Of a stretch of 64,000 bases of DNA, positions 1 to 8,334 are shown one piece after another. The position numbers and the translations under genes were made by a program. Positions within the stretch are counted from its first letter, which is position 1. The number at the start of each line of letters is the position of its first letter. This DNA is from Maribacter sp. 1_MG-2023. GTDB lineage: Bacteria > Bacteroidota > Bacteroidia > Flavobacteriales > Flavobacteriaceae. The stretch covers positions 62,001 through 126,000 of the forward strand of contig NZ_JAUOPN010000001.1 of NCBI RefSeq assembly GCF_030547005.1, written 5' to 3'. Under the pieces are notes generated by a model, which was not told the DNA's origin, made no database searches, and saw only the letters and a list, made by a program, of their open reading frames with translations.

Positions 1-207
1 TTTGAAATAGATGCCAATGAAATGTACCATATGTATAGTAACGTATTTTCTATTTCACCAGATGTTGTAGTATCTGAACGTAATTTTACACGTCTTAATA
101 ATTGGTTACGTCAACAAGGTTTTACTGTAGAAGAAATTGCGTATGCCGAAATTTCAAAACAAGAAGGGCTGTTACGTTGTAGTACTCTGCCTTTAATAAG
201 AGCTTAA
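1..207 (+). CDS. Amidinotransferase/DDAH-superfamily protein, C-terminal part (cut by window edge)
   Basis: The reading frame is open from base 1 (Phe-Glu-Ile-Asp...) to the stop, so the annotated gene begins upstream of the window; the internal ATG at 22 is not a real start. The last residues, GLLRCSTLPLIRA, match the usual end of arginine-deiminase/dimethylargininase-type enzymes, where the Cys in '(L)RCxTxPLxR' is the catalytic nucleophile. Such enzymes hydrolyse or transfer amidino groups of arginine derivatives. It sits 42 bp before another member of the same superfamily, so the two are probably cotranscribed. Substrate cannot be told from the fragment. Confidence 0.75.
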   Translation, partial: FEIDANEMYHMYSNVFSISPDVVVSERNFTRLNNWLRQQGFTVEEIAYAEISKQEGLLRCSTLPLIRA

Positions 208-249
208 TTTTAAAGATTTATAAAAAAGAAAATTTTAATTAGTACCCCT

Positions 250-1179
250 ATGCAAATAACAAATACCATACTCATGATTCGCCCGGTGTCGTTTAGAATG
301 AACGAGCAGACCGCTGTCAATAACTATTTCATGGAAGATATTGACTTGAAGAATCAAAAGATAAATCAGAAAGCTCAAGAAGAGTTTGATGCCTTTGTAT
401 CCGCATTAAAGGATAAGGGAGTTAATATTATCGTTGTTCAGGACACTAAAGAGCCAGACACTCCAGATAGTATTTTTCCTAATAACTGGATCTCTTTTCA
501 TGCAAATGGTACAGTCGGTGTTTACCCAATGTTTGCTGAGAATAGAAGAAATGAACGTAGAGAAGATATTTTTGAGATATTAGAACAGAACGGTTTTAAA
601 ATCAATGATGTCGTTGATTATACTTCTGCTGAAGAAGAAGAATTATTTCTTGAGGGTACGGGTAGTATATTAATAGATAGAGTAAATAAAAAAGCATATT
701 GCGCATTATCTGAACGTGCAGATGAAGATTTGTTTATTGAGTTTTGTGAAGATTTTGATTTCTTCCCAGTTATTTTTACAGCAAATCAGTATGTTGATGG
801 TAAGCGATTACCTATTTATCATACAAATGTGATGATGGCTTTGGCCGAAAATTTTGTTGTCATTTGTACAGATTCTATTGATGATAAAAAGGAAAGAAAA
901 AATGTGTTGGACCATCTCAAAAAAGATGGAAAAGAAGTCATTATTATTACCGAACAGCAAATGCATCATTTTGCTGGTAATATGCTTCAGGTTTTAGGTG
1001 GTAATGACAAAAAATATATGGTTATGAGCTCTGCGGCATATAATAGCTTGCGATCAGAGCAGATAGCTCAAATAGAAAATCATTGCGCTATTCTACATAG
1101 CACATTACATACTATTGAAACTTGTGGTGGTGGTAGTGCGCGTTGTATGATGGCAGAGGTTTTTCTTCCTAAGAGATAA
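250..1179 (+). CDS. ctlX: CtlX-like citrulline/arginine-derivative hydrolase (DDAH superfamily)
   Basis: This 309-residue protein has the full layout of the CtlX branch of the dimethylargininase/amidinotransferase superfamily: the N-terminal 'ILMIRPVSFRMNEQT', the FPNNW motif near residues 76-80, an acidic 'FLEGTGS' segment in mid-protein, a His in 'LPIYHTNVMM', and the nucleophile Cys at about 299 in 'GGGSARCMMAEVF'. CtlX is described as a citrulline-utilisation hydrolase; the reaction here is taken from the family. It follows a second superfamily member by 42 bp. The product is expected to be cytosolic since no signal peptide is seen. The family assignment is firm, the substrate is inferred. 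Confidence 0.85.
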   Translation: MQITNTILMIRPVSFRMNEQTAVNNYFMEDIDLKNQKINQKAQEEFDAFVSALKDKGVNIIVVQDTKEPDTPDSIFPNNWISFHANGTVGVYPMFAENRRNERREDIFEILEQNGFKINDVVDYTSAEEEELFLEGTGSILIDRVNKKAYCALSERADEDLFIEFCEDFDFFPVIFTANQYVDGKRLPIYHTNVMMALAENFVVICTDSIDDKKERKNVLDHLKKDGKEVIIITEQQMHHFAGNMLQVLGGNDKKYMVMSSAAYNSLRSEQIAQIENHCAILHSTLHTIETCGGGSARCMMAEVFLPKR

Positions 1180-1269
1180 ATCCTTTGGTTTGCCTATTTA
1201 ATTATTTGTTTTAATGGGTCAAAAAAAGTCAAAGCCTTTCGTTATCTTCATAGAAATCAGATTTTAATT

Positions 1270-1881
1270 ATGAAGCTGAAACCATTTTACACTTTTGTGT
1301 CACTTTTTGTTGTTGGTGCTATACTTGTATTTGCAAATACTCCGAAAATATCTGGTTATTCACATGTAGAAAATGAGGTAGTGAATGAGACAAAATCTGA
1401 CGATTCTTATAATAAGATGATGGATGTACTTACCCATCAACGTTGTATGAATTGTCATCCTAGTGATCACATACCAAAACAGGGCGATGAAAGCCATCCT
1501 CATTATTTTGGAATGGCAAGGGGTGAAGATAATCATGGTTTTGAAGCGACTAGCTGTAACACTTGTCATCAATCTGAAAATAATCTAAATTCTGGTGTGC
1601 CTGGTGCTCCGCATTGGGCATTAGCACCAGCTTCTATGGCTTGGGAAGGACTTACTCGCGCGCAAATTGCAGAACGCTTACTTGATAAGAATACGAATGG
1701 TAATCGAAGTCATCAAGAGCTTATTAAGCATATGACCGAAGATGATTTGGTGCTTTGGGCATGGGAACCTGGCGTTGATGCAGATGGTGAGCCAAGAACG
1801 ATACCACCAGTTTCAAAAGAAGAATTTAAGAAAGCTGTTGAAAACTGGTTTGCTGACGGAGCAGTAATACCTTCTAAATAA
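1270..1881 (+). CDS. Dihaem c-type cytochrome of a molybdenum hydroxylase operon
   Basis: The 203-residue product starts with an uncleaved anchor or signal peptide (hydrophobic residues 8-23) and carries two CxxCH haem-attachment motifs at 59-63 (CMNCH) and 96-100 (CNTCH), so it should hold two haem c groups in the periplasm. It lies 9 bp before a 2Fe-2S subunit and a Mo-binding subunit, and this trio is the arrangement annotated elsewhere as isoquinoline 1-oxidoreductase. The likely job is to accept electrons from the iron-sulfur subunit and pass them to the respiratory chain. The substrate of the enzyme is unknown. Confidence 0.85.
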   Translation: MKLKPFYTFVSLFVVGAILVFANTPKISGYSHVENEVVNETKSDDSYNKMMDVLTHQRCMNCHPSDHIPKQGDESHPHYFGMARGEDNHGFEATSCNTCHQSENNLNSGVPGAPHWALAPASMAWEGLTRAQIAERLLDKNTNGNRSHQELIKHMTEDDLVLWAWEPGVDADGEPRTIPPVSKEEFKKAVENWFADGAVIPSK

Positions 1882-1890
1882 TAAAATTTT

Positions 1891-2382
1891 ATGGAAATTT
1901 CCTTGACTGTAAACGGTGTTTTAAAAACCGTAGATATAGCAGATGAAAACACACCTTTACTTTGGGTCGTTAGAGATACTTTAGATTTAAAGGGTACAAA
2001 GTTCGGTTGTGGAAAAGCGGCTTGTGGTGCCTGTACTTTGCATGTAGATGGTGAAGCGGTCAGGTCTTGTTCATACCCCGTAAAGTTTGCAGAAGGAAAA
2101 AAAGTGACTACGATAGAAGGGTTGGGAGATAGAGAAAATCCGCACCCTGTTCAACAGGCTTGGATCGAAGAGATTGTACCGCAATGTGGTTATTGTCAAC
2201 CAGGATTTATGATGGCGACGGCTGCTTTACTAAATAAGGTACCTAAACCAACAGATGAAGATATTGATAAGAACATTATAAATGTATGTCGTTGTGGTAC
2301 CTACTACCGAATGCGAAAAGCCATTCATAAGGCGGCGGAGTTGCAAGCAGAGAAGGTAATTAGTGAATCTAAAGAGTTATAA
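1891..2382 (+). CDS. 2Fe-2S subunit of isoquinoline-1-oxidoreductase-type molybdenum hydroxylase
   Basis: The 163-residue protein has the two-domain layout of xanthine-oxidase-family small subunits. The N-terminal plant-type ferredoxin cluster is ligated by C40, C45, C48 and C60 ([11 protein letters not shown]...RSC); the C-terminal helical cluster domain has C99, C102, C133 and C135 ([10 protein letters not shown] ... NVCRCG). It transfers electrons from the molybdenum centre to the adjacent dihaem cytochrome. Its stop codon TAA is followed after 3 bp by the ATG of the large subunit, so the two are translationally close. No signal peptide is visible; by family knowledge it is probably carried across the membrane with the Tat substrate encoded next. 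Confidence 0.92.
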   Translation: MEISLTVNGVLKTVDIADENTPLLWVVRDTLDLKGTKFGCGKAACGACTLHVDGEAVRSCSYPVKFAEGKKVTTIEGLGDRENPHPVQQAWIEEIVPQCGYCQPGFMMATAALLNKVPKPTDEDIDKNIINVCRCGTYYRMRKAIHKAAELQAEKVISESKEL

Positions 2383-2385
2383 TTG

Positions 2386-4560
2386 ATGGCTGATAAAGAA
2401 AAAGATTCAAAGAAAGTGTCTAGAAGAAAATTTTTGGTCAAAGGCGGATTAGGAACCATAGGTGTGGTAGCTATTGGTGCCTACTTATTTAGAAGTCCTA
2501 TTCGACGTCAAATTTTAGGCGTGGTAAATTCACTTGAAGCGCCTTATCTAGATAATATTGACCAACCAATGATTTGGTTTGAGGTAACTTCTGATAATAA
2601 CATCCTATTACATTCTCCGAAAATGGAAATGGGGCAGGGCACATTTACAGGTATTGCCCAAATGGCTGCCGAAGAATTGTCTGTATCTATGAATCAAATT
2701 CAAGTAGTACATGCAGCTTCATCAACTGGAAATGTAGATAGTTTTGCCACTGGTGGTAGTACTTCTATATCTGGACTGTGGAAACCGCTTAGAGAACTTT
2801 CTGCCATGCTTCGGGTAATGCTTTTAAAAGAAGCTGCTCTTAAGATGAATGTAGATGTCGATCAGATTTCTGTTGTAGATGGCGTTATATCCGGCAACGG
2901 AAAAACATTGACTTATTCGCAAGCGGCAGAGGGAGTTGAGAATTGGGAGGTGCCAGATGTTCCTGTATTAAAAGATGCTAAAGATTATAAATACATAGGT
3001 CAACCAATTGCTAGGGTTGATTTGGATGAGAAAGTATACGGAGATCCGATATTCGGTATGGATGCGGAAATGCCAGATATGCTTTATGGTGCCGTGGTTA
3101 GACCTACGAAAATAGGTTCAATTTTCGTCAGTGCAGATACTAAAGCAGCAGAGCATATGCCTGGTGTAGTTAAGATTGTTGTTGAAGATGATTTTGTAGG
3201 TGTAGTGGCAAACTCTATGCTAGAAGCGGAGAAAGCAAAAGATGCCATTATCGTTACATGGGATAGCTATGATAATTTAAATACCGACGCAATTGTCAAA
3301 ATGATGACCGTGGGAAACGGAAATTCTTCTGTGATTCAAAAGAACGGAGATTCTTTTGATGATCAAGATGAAATAGTCACTTTAGAATTCAGAAGTCCGA
3401 TTGGGGCGCATGCTCAAATTGAACCAAATGGGGTTGTTGCATTTGTTGATGGCGATAGTGCTACTATAAAAATATCAACTCAAGTTGTTGGTCTTACAAG
3501 AAAAGAGGTTGCAAAACGATTAGATTTAGATGCGGAAAAGGTTAATGTAGTACCTACTTATTTGGGTGGTGGTTTTGGCAGAAGATTACATACACCACAT
3601 GCTGTGCAGGCTGCTATTATGTCTAAAGCTGTCGGTAAACCTGTTAAATACTTTTTTAGTAGAAAAGAAGAGTTTCAGCATGATATGTTTCGACCGCCAA
3701 CACATCATGTTATAAAAGGAAAATTAAATGCGGAAGGTTATCTAGAAGGACTGGAACACCAATTCGTGAGTGGTGATGTTGCTACAGATTCTGCCTTAAT
3801 ACCTAATGCACTTACTAACTTTTTAGGTGTCGATGTTGGTGCCATTCGTGGCGGATTCATTCAATATACAGCAATACCTAATTTTAAAGCGGAGTGCTGG
3901 CATGTTGAGTTGCCTTTTGCTACGAGTTGGTGGCGTAGTCTAGGGTTGTTGGCTAATACGTTCGCCATGGAAAGTTTTATGGACGAAATGGCGCTAAAAG
4001 CGAATAAGAATGCGGTCGATTTTAGATTGCATCAAATAGCAGATGAACCTATTGATATTCGTTTAAAAAATGTAATTAAAGCCGCTGCTGAAAAATCTAA
4101 TTATAACGAAGAGGTAAAAGATGGTCGTGCTATGGGCTTTGCTGCCTCAATAGATGCAAATACGCCATGTGCGCAAGTAGCTGAAGTTTCTATTGTAGAT
4201 AATGAAATTATAGTGCATAAGGTAATCGTTGCCATGGATCCAGGTTTAGCGGTTAATCCTGATCAGATTCGTGCGCAATGTGAAGGTTGTGTAATTATGG
4301 GGATGAGTGCTGTGCTTTACGAGCAAATGTTTGTGGAGGATGGAGAATTAACTCCGACAATCTACGGACCTTATCAAATGGCTTTAATGAAAAATGCTCC
4401 AAAAGAAATTGATGTAGTTTTATTGCAAGGTAAAGACACACCAGGTGCGGTAGGGGAGCCGCCTCTAGGACCAATTGGAGCTGCAATCGCAAATGCCGTT
4501 AGACGCTTAACGGGAGAACGCTTAACTGAGTTGCCTTTAAAGCTTTCAAAGAAGGCTTAA
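2386..4560 (+). CDS. Molybdopterin-binding large subunit, isoquinoline-1-oxidoreductase type
   Basis: This is the catalytic subunit of a xanthine-dehydrogenase-family molybdenum hydroxylase (about 724 residues). A twin-arginine signal 'SRRKFLVKGGLG' near the N-terminus predicts Tat export of a folded cofactor-bearing enzyme. Family motifs include 'GGGFGRR' in the first Mo-pterin domain, 'MEMGQGTFTGIAQMAAEEL' early on, and 'GAVGEPPLGPIGAAIANA' near the C-terminus, where the catalytic Glu lies in 'VGEPP'. A TTG sits in frame directly before the ATG at 2386; the ATG is preferred. It is the third gene of the cytochrome/2Fe-2S/Mo operon. Hydroxylation of an N-heterocycle or aldehyde is expected but the substrate is not readable. 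Confidence 0.92.
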   Translation: MADKEKDSKKVSRRKFLVKGGLGTIGVVAIGAYLFRSPIRRQILGVVNSLEAPYLDNIDQPMIWFEVTSDNNILLHSPKMEMGQGTFTGIAQMAAEELSVSMNQIQVVHAASSTGNVDSFATGGSTSISGLWKPLRELSAMLRVMLLKEAALKMNVDVDQISVVDGVISGNGKTLTYSQAAEGVENWEVPDVPVLKDAKDYKYIGQPIARVDLDEKVYGDPIFGMDAEMPDMLYGAVVRPTKIGSIFVSADTKAAEHMPGVVKIVVEDDFVGVVANSMLEAEKAKDAIIVTWDSYDNLNTDAIVKMMTVGNGNSSVIQKNGDSFDDQDEIVTLEFRSPIGAHAQIEPNGVVAFVDGDSATIKISTQVVGLTRKEVAKRLDLDAEKVNVVPTYLGGGFGRRLHTPHAVQAAIMSKAVGKPVKYFFSRKEEFQHDMFRPPTHHVIKGKLNAEGYLEGLEHQFVSGDVATDSALIPNALTNFLGVDVGAIRGGFIQYTAIPNFKAECWHVELPFATSWWRSLGLLANTFAMESFMDEMALKANKNAVDFRLHQIADEPIDIRLKNVIKAAAEKSNYNEEVKDGRAMGFAASIDANTPCAQVAEVSIVDNEIIVHKVIVAMDPGLAVNPDQIRAQCEGCVIMGMSAVLYEQMFVEDGELTPTIYGPYQMALMKNAPKEIDVVLLQGKDTPGAVGEPPLGPIGAAIANAVRRLTGERLTELPLKLSKKA

Positions 4561-4572
4561 CAGAAGTTCTGG

Positions 4573-6012
4573 TTATTGATTAGCATTTTTCTGATCAGCG
4601 ATGTTTTTAATCATTCCGCCAAAAATGAAGTAGTGGAACGGTACTATGCTGTACCAGTATAATCTACCTCTTAATCCACGTGGTCTAAAAGTCGCGGTTT
4701 GATGTAGCACATTGTTCTCATCTATTTTAAACTCTAACCAAGCTTCGCCCGGTAATTTCATTTCGGCAAATAGCAGTAGTCGTTTCGCTTTTTTATCTGC
4801 TAAGAGCACTCGCCAAAAATCTAAAGAATCACCAGCAAATATTTTATGGGCGTGCGTTCTACCACGTCTTAAACCGACACCTCCAGAAAGCTTGTCCATA
4901 AATCCGCGTATTTTCCAAAGCCAATTTCCGTAATACCATCCGGTTTCACCGCCAATGCTCCAAATACGTTCTAAAACTTCCTCAGGATTTGAAATTTTTA
5001 CTTGTTTATAATCCTTTAGTACTCCAAATTTAGGGACTTGTATATGCTTTTCAAGATTATCTACAAATCGTCCGCTGATCATACTATCCTTCCAACTACT
5101 TATTACTAAGTTTTGCTCAATTTTTTTAAAGGCTAAATTAATTGCTTCTTTGTAGGTGTGTGGAGTAATGCCGAGAATATCTTGTAATCGTGTGTCTTTT
5201 GCCACTACTTCGATCTTCATGCTATCTACCAGATTCAATGCTAGTTTGTATGAGGTTGAGGTTACAAAATATAACCAGTAGGAAGATAGTTTAGGGGTCA
5301 TAACTGGTACGGTCCATATCCAGTTTTTGAATCCTCTAACTTCGGCATATTTATGCAACATTTCTTTATAGGTCATTACATTGGGTCCGGCAATATCGAA
5401 GGAATCATTATATGTTTTTTCATTTCCTAATACACCTGTTAGAAATGTAATGACATCACGTATGGCAATAGGTTGCGTTTTTGTTAATACCCATTTCGGC
5501 GTAATCATAACCGGTAATTTTTCACACAAATCGCGAATGATTTCAAAAGAAGAACTTCCAGATCCTACAATGATACCTGCTCTTAATACCGTTAATTTGA
5601 AGTTACCTTGATATAAAATATCTTCTACATTTTTTCTAGATTGTAGGTGTTTAGAAAGGTTGTTGTCATTCACAATTCCGCTCAAATAAATTACTTGTTT
5701 AATTTGAGTTTCAGCGACATATTTGTTGAAGTTTTCAGCAGTATTAGCCTCCATTTCATCAAAGTCTTGTGTTGACGAACTCATAGAGTGAATTAGAAAA
5801 TAGGCAGCATCAATGTCTTTTGGTACTGCATTTTCTTTAGGTTCTTCTAGAAAGTCAATTTCAATGACATCTATTTGTTGCCTAGTCTCTTTATCTACAG
5901 AAAGTCTGGTTTCATCTCGTACAGCACAAACTATCTCATGCCCCATTTCTAAAAGCTGCGGTAGTATGCGCATACCTATATAACCATTGGCTCCTGTAAG
6001 TAGTATTTTCAT
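4573..6012 (-). CDS. SDR-family NAD(P)-binding protein with C-terminal DUF2867
   Basis: The N-terminus 'ILLTGANGYIGMRILP' is an extended/atypical SDR Rossmann motif (GxxGxxG) and 'YLSGIVND' resembles the usual nucleotide-sugar-epimerase-like core; there is no clear YxxxK pair. The C-terminal 150 residues ('GGETGWYYGNWLWKIRGFMDKL ... GDSLDFWRVL') match the DUF2867 domain found fused to such folds. The result is a 479-residue protein of unknown substrate, probably NAD(P)H dependent. Its start overlaps the stop of the upstream gene by 4 bp (ATGA), showing translational coupling with the 141-residue protein. It converges on the molybdenum hydroxylase operon. Confidence 0.85.
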   Translation of the reverse strand: MKILLTGANGYIGMRILPQLLEMGHEIVCAVRDETRLSVDKETRQQIDVIEIDFLEEPKENAVPKDIDAAYFLIHSMSSSTQDFDEMEANTAENFNKYVAETQIKQVIYLSGIVNDNNLSKHLQSRKNVEDILYQGNFKLTVLRAGIIVGSGSSSFEIIRDLCEKLPVMITPKWVLTKTQPIAIRDVITFLTGVLGNEKTYNDSFDIAGPNVMTYKEMLHKYAEVRGFKNWIWTVPVMTPKLSSYWLYFVTSTSYKLALNLVDSMKIEVVAKDTRLQDILGITPHTYKEAINLAFKKIEQNLVISSWKDSMISGRFVDNLEKHIQVPKFGVLKDYKQVKISNPEEVLERIWSIGGETGWYYGNWLWKIRGFMDKLSGGVGLRRGRTHAHKIFAGDSLDFWRVLLADKKAKRLLLFAEMKLPGEAWLEFKIDENNVLHQTATFRPRGLRGRLYWYSIVPFHYFIFGGMIKNIADQKNANQ

Positions 6013-6434
6013 AAATCTTCTATAGAGGTTGGTGCGTTATCGGCTTTGTAGCCTAATATTTTTTTAAAGAATTTCTGTACTGCTTTGGTGTCAGACTCCA
6101 ATTTTATAAAATGATGGTCGCGGTAAATTGAATATACAGATGCTTCACCTTTATACATAGAGAGTTTGTAGTATGGTATCACCAAAGCATAAGATTCTAA
6201 TAATGACCTAAACCCAACTATGATTCCATCAGGTCTCATTTCTATATTACAGATATCTCTATTATTATCTAGAATTAGCAGGTTTCTTATCTCAACACTT
6301 GTTTCTGTAATAATCAATTTAGGAGAGCCAATACCGCCCATTGCCCATCGTTGTTTTAAGGTAAAAGGCTTGCCGACCGCATCATCTATTTTTCGAGTAG
6401 CCTCTTTATTGTTGTAAGATACATTTACAAGCAT
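6009..6434 (-). CDS. Conserved hypothetical protein coupled to the SDR gene
   Basis: A 141-residue soluble protein with no signal peptide, no long hydrophobic segment and no motif I recognise. Its sequence alternates beta-rich hydrophobic patches (for example 'LIITETSVEIRNLLIL', 'ALVIPYYKLSMYKG') with a Phe-Phe-Lys-Lys helix near the end ('AVQKFFKKILGYKA'), which suggests a small PH-like or beta-barrel fold, but that is only an impression. The overlap of 4 bp with the downstream SDR/DUF2867 gene implies a functional link. The gene is divergent from argS. Confidence 0.7.
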   Translation of the reverse strand: MLVNVSYNNKEATRKIDDAVGKPFTLKQRWAMGGIGSPKLIITETSVEIRNLLILDNNRDICNIEMRPDGIIVGFRSLLESYALVIPYYKLSMYKGEASVYSIYRDHHFIKLESDTKAVQKFFKKILGYKADNAPTSIEDL

Positions 6435-6521
6435 ACGAATTCAATTACATTGTTTTTATTAAAGTTAGCGAAATGCCAAATGAATACAGCATCTGTTTAC
6501 CTTAAAAGCCTAAAAAATGAT

Positions 6522-6529
6522 TAGTTTTG
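6522..6529 (+). promoter_or_regulatory. Bacteroidota -7 promoter box of argS
   Basis: TAGTTTTG matches the consensus TAnnTTTG used by the Bacteroidota housekeeping sigma factor. It lies 21 bp before the chosen GTG start of argS, which leaves room for a short leader. No clear TTG -33 box is present at the right distance. Confidence 0.5.
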
Positions 6530-6550
6530 CAGCCTTAATTAAACGTTTTG

Positions 6551-8332
6551 GTGAATATTCAAGAGGTACTATCAGATAAAGTAAAAGAAGCGGTTAAATC
6601 TATTTTTGACAAAGAATTGCCAAATGTAGAATTTCAACCTACCCGTAAAGATTTTGAAGGCGATATCACGATTGTGGTTTTTCCGATGTTGCGCGTGGTA
6701 AAGGGCAATCCAGTTCAGATTGGTGAACAAATTGGCGGGTATTTAGAAGAACATGTAGACGCCGTTGCAGGCTTTAATGTGATTAAAGGCTTTTTAAATA
6801 TTGTTATCAATGATGGTTTCTATTTAGATTTTTTCAATTCAATTTCTTCAGTGGAGAATTTCGGATTTGTAAAGGAGTCTGATGATGCCGTAATGGTAGA
6901 ATATTCTTCTCCTAATACCAATAAGCCATTGCACTTAGGTCATATTCGTAATAACTTATTAGGATATTCCGTTGCTGAAATTTTAAAGGCATCAGGTAAA
7001 AAAGTGTACAAGACCCAGATTATTAATGACCGCGGAATCCATATTTGCAAGAGTATGGTGGCTTGGCAGAAATTCGGAAACGGAGAGACGCCTGCTTCTA
7101 CAGGTCTTAAGGGTGATAAACTAGTTGGTAATTATTACGTTGCTTTTGATAAAGCATATAAAGAACAAATAGCAAAATTAGTAGCTGAAGGTACTGACCT
7201 AAAAGTTGCTGAAAAAGAAGCGCCGATTTTATTAGAAGCAAAAGATATGCTTTTAAAATGGGAAGCTGGTGATGCCGAAACAGTAGCACTTTGGAAAACC
7301 ATGAACGGATGGGTGTACAAAGGTTTTGAGGTTACTTACAAGAATTTAGGAGTCGATTTTGATAACCTATACTATGAAAGTGATACCTATCTTTTAGGTA
7401 AAGATGTTGTTGCAGAGGGATTAAAAAAAGGAGTTTTCTTTAAAAAAGAAGATGGAAGTGTTTGGATCGATTTGACCGAAGACGGATTAGATGAGAAAAT
7501 TGTTCTTCGTTCAGATGGTACTGCGGTTTACATGACCCAAGATATTGGTACTGCTATACAACGTGTAAAAGACCACCCAGATGTAAATGGTATGGTGTAC
7601 ACTGTTGGTAACGAACAAGATTATCACTTTAAAGTATTATTCTTAATACTACAAAAACTCGGATTCTCTTGGTCGAATAAATTACACCACCTAAGTTATG
7701 GTATGGTCGATTTACCTAGTGGAAAAATGAAGAGTAGAGAAGGTACTGTTGTTGATGCTGATGATTTAATGGCAGATATGACACGAACTGCCGCTACAAT
7801 TTCTGAAGAATTAGGTAAGCTTGAAGATTATAATGAGGAAGAAAAGCAATCGTTGTATAAGATGATTGGCTTAGGTGCTTTAAAATACTACATATTAAAA
7901 GTAGATCCTAAAAAACGAATCTTATTTGACCCTGAAGAGTCGGTTGATTTTCAAGGGAACACAGGTCCGTTTATACAGTATACTTATGCACGTATTCAGT
8001 CTATCTTAAGAAAGGCAGAAAGCATGGGTATTGATATTTCTAAGGATGCCAAGGTTACGGAATTACACGCAAAAGAAAAGGAGCTGATTAAACAACTTCA
8101 AATCTTCCCAGATATCATTCAATTAGCTGCGGAGAATTATAGTCCGGCATTGATTGCCAATTATACGTATGATTTGGTGAAGGAATTTAATTCGTTCTAT
8201 CAGCAAGTTTCGATACTTGGCGAGTCTGACGATGAGAAGAAAGTATTACGTGTTCAGTTATCTAAGAAAGTAGCTGAGGTTATACAAGATGCATTCAAAT
8301 TATTGGGTGTTGAAGTGCCTGAGCGCATGTAA
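6551..8332 (+). CDS. argS: Arginyl-tRNA synthetase
   Basis: ArgS charges tRNA-Arg with arginine. The 593-residue product has the N-terminal additional domain, the class I HIGH-type motif 'NTNKPLHLGHIRNN' near residues 120-133, a KMSKS-type loop 'GKMKSREGTVVDADDL', and the C-terminal DALR anticodon-binding domain ending in 'FKLLGVEVPERM'. There is no ATG at the N-terminus; a TTG (6548) and a GTG (6551) are adjacent, and the GTG gives the typical flavobacterial start Met-Asn-Ile-Gln. It is apparently monocistronic, with its own -7 box, and converges on the TonB receptor gene only 2 bp away. Confidence 0.97.
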   Translation: MNIQEVLSDKVKEAVKSIFDKELPNVEFQPTRKDFEGDITIVVFPMLRVVKGNPVQIGEQIGGYLEEHVDAVAGFNVIKGFLNIVINDGFYLDFFNSISSVENFGFVKESDDAVMVEYSSPNTNKPLHLGHIRNNLLGYSVAEILKASGKKVYKTQIINDRGIHICKSMVAWQKFGNGETPASTGLKGDKLVGNYYVAFDKAYKEQIAKLVAEGTDLKVAEKEAPILLEAKDMLLKWEAGDAETVALWKTMNGWVYKGFEVTYKNLGVDFDNLYYESDTYLLGKDVVAEGLKKGVFFKKEDGSVWIDLTEDGLDEKIVLRSDGTAVYMTQDIGTAIQRVKDHPDVNGMVYTVGNEQDYHFKVLFLILQKLGFSWSNKLHHLSYGMVDLPSGKMKSREGTVVDADDLMADMTRTAATISEELGKLEDYNEEEKQSLYKMIGLGALKYYILKVDPKKRILFDPEESVDFQGNTGPFIQYTYARIQSILRKAESMGIDISKDAKVTELHAKEKELIKQLQIFPDIIQLAAENYSPALIANYTYDLVKEFNSFYQQVSILGESDDEKKVLRVQLSKKVAEVIQDAFKLLGVEVPERM

Positions 8333-8334
8333 TT

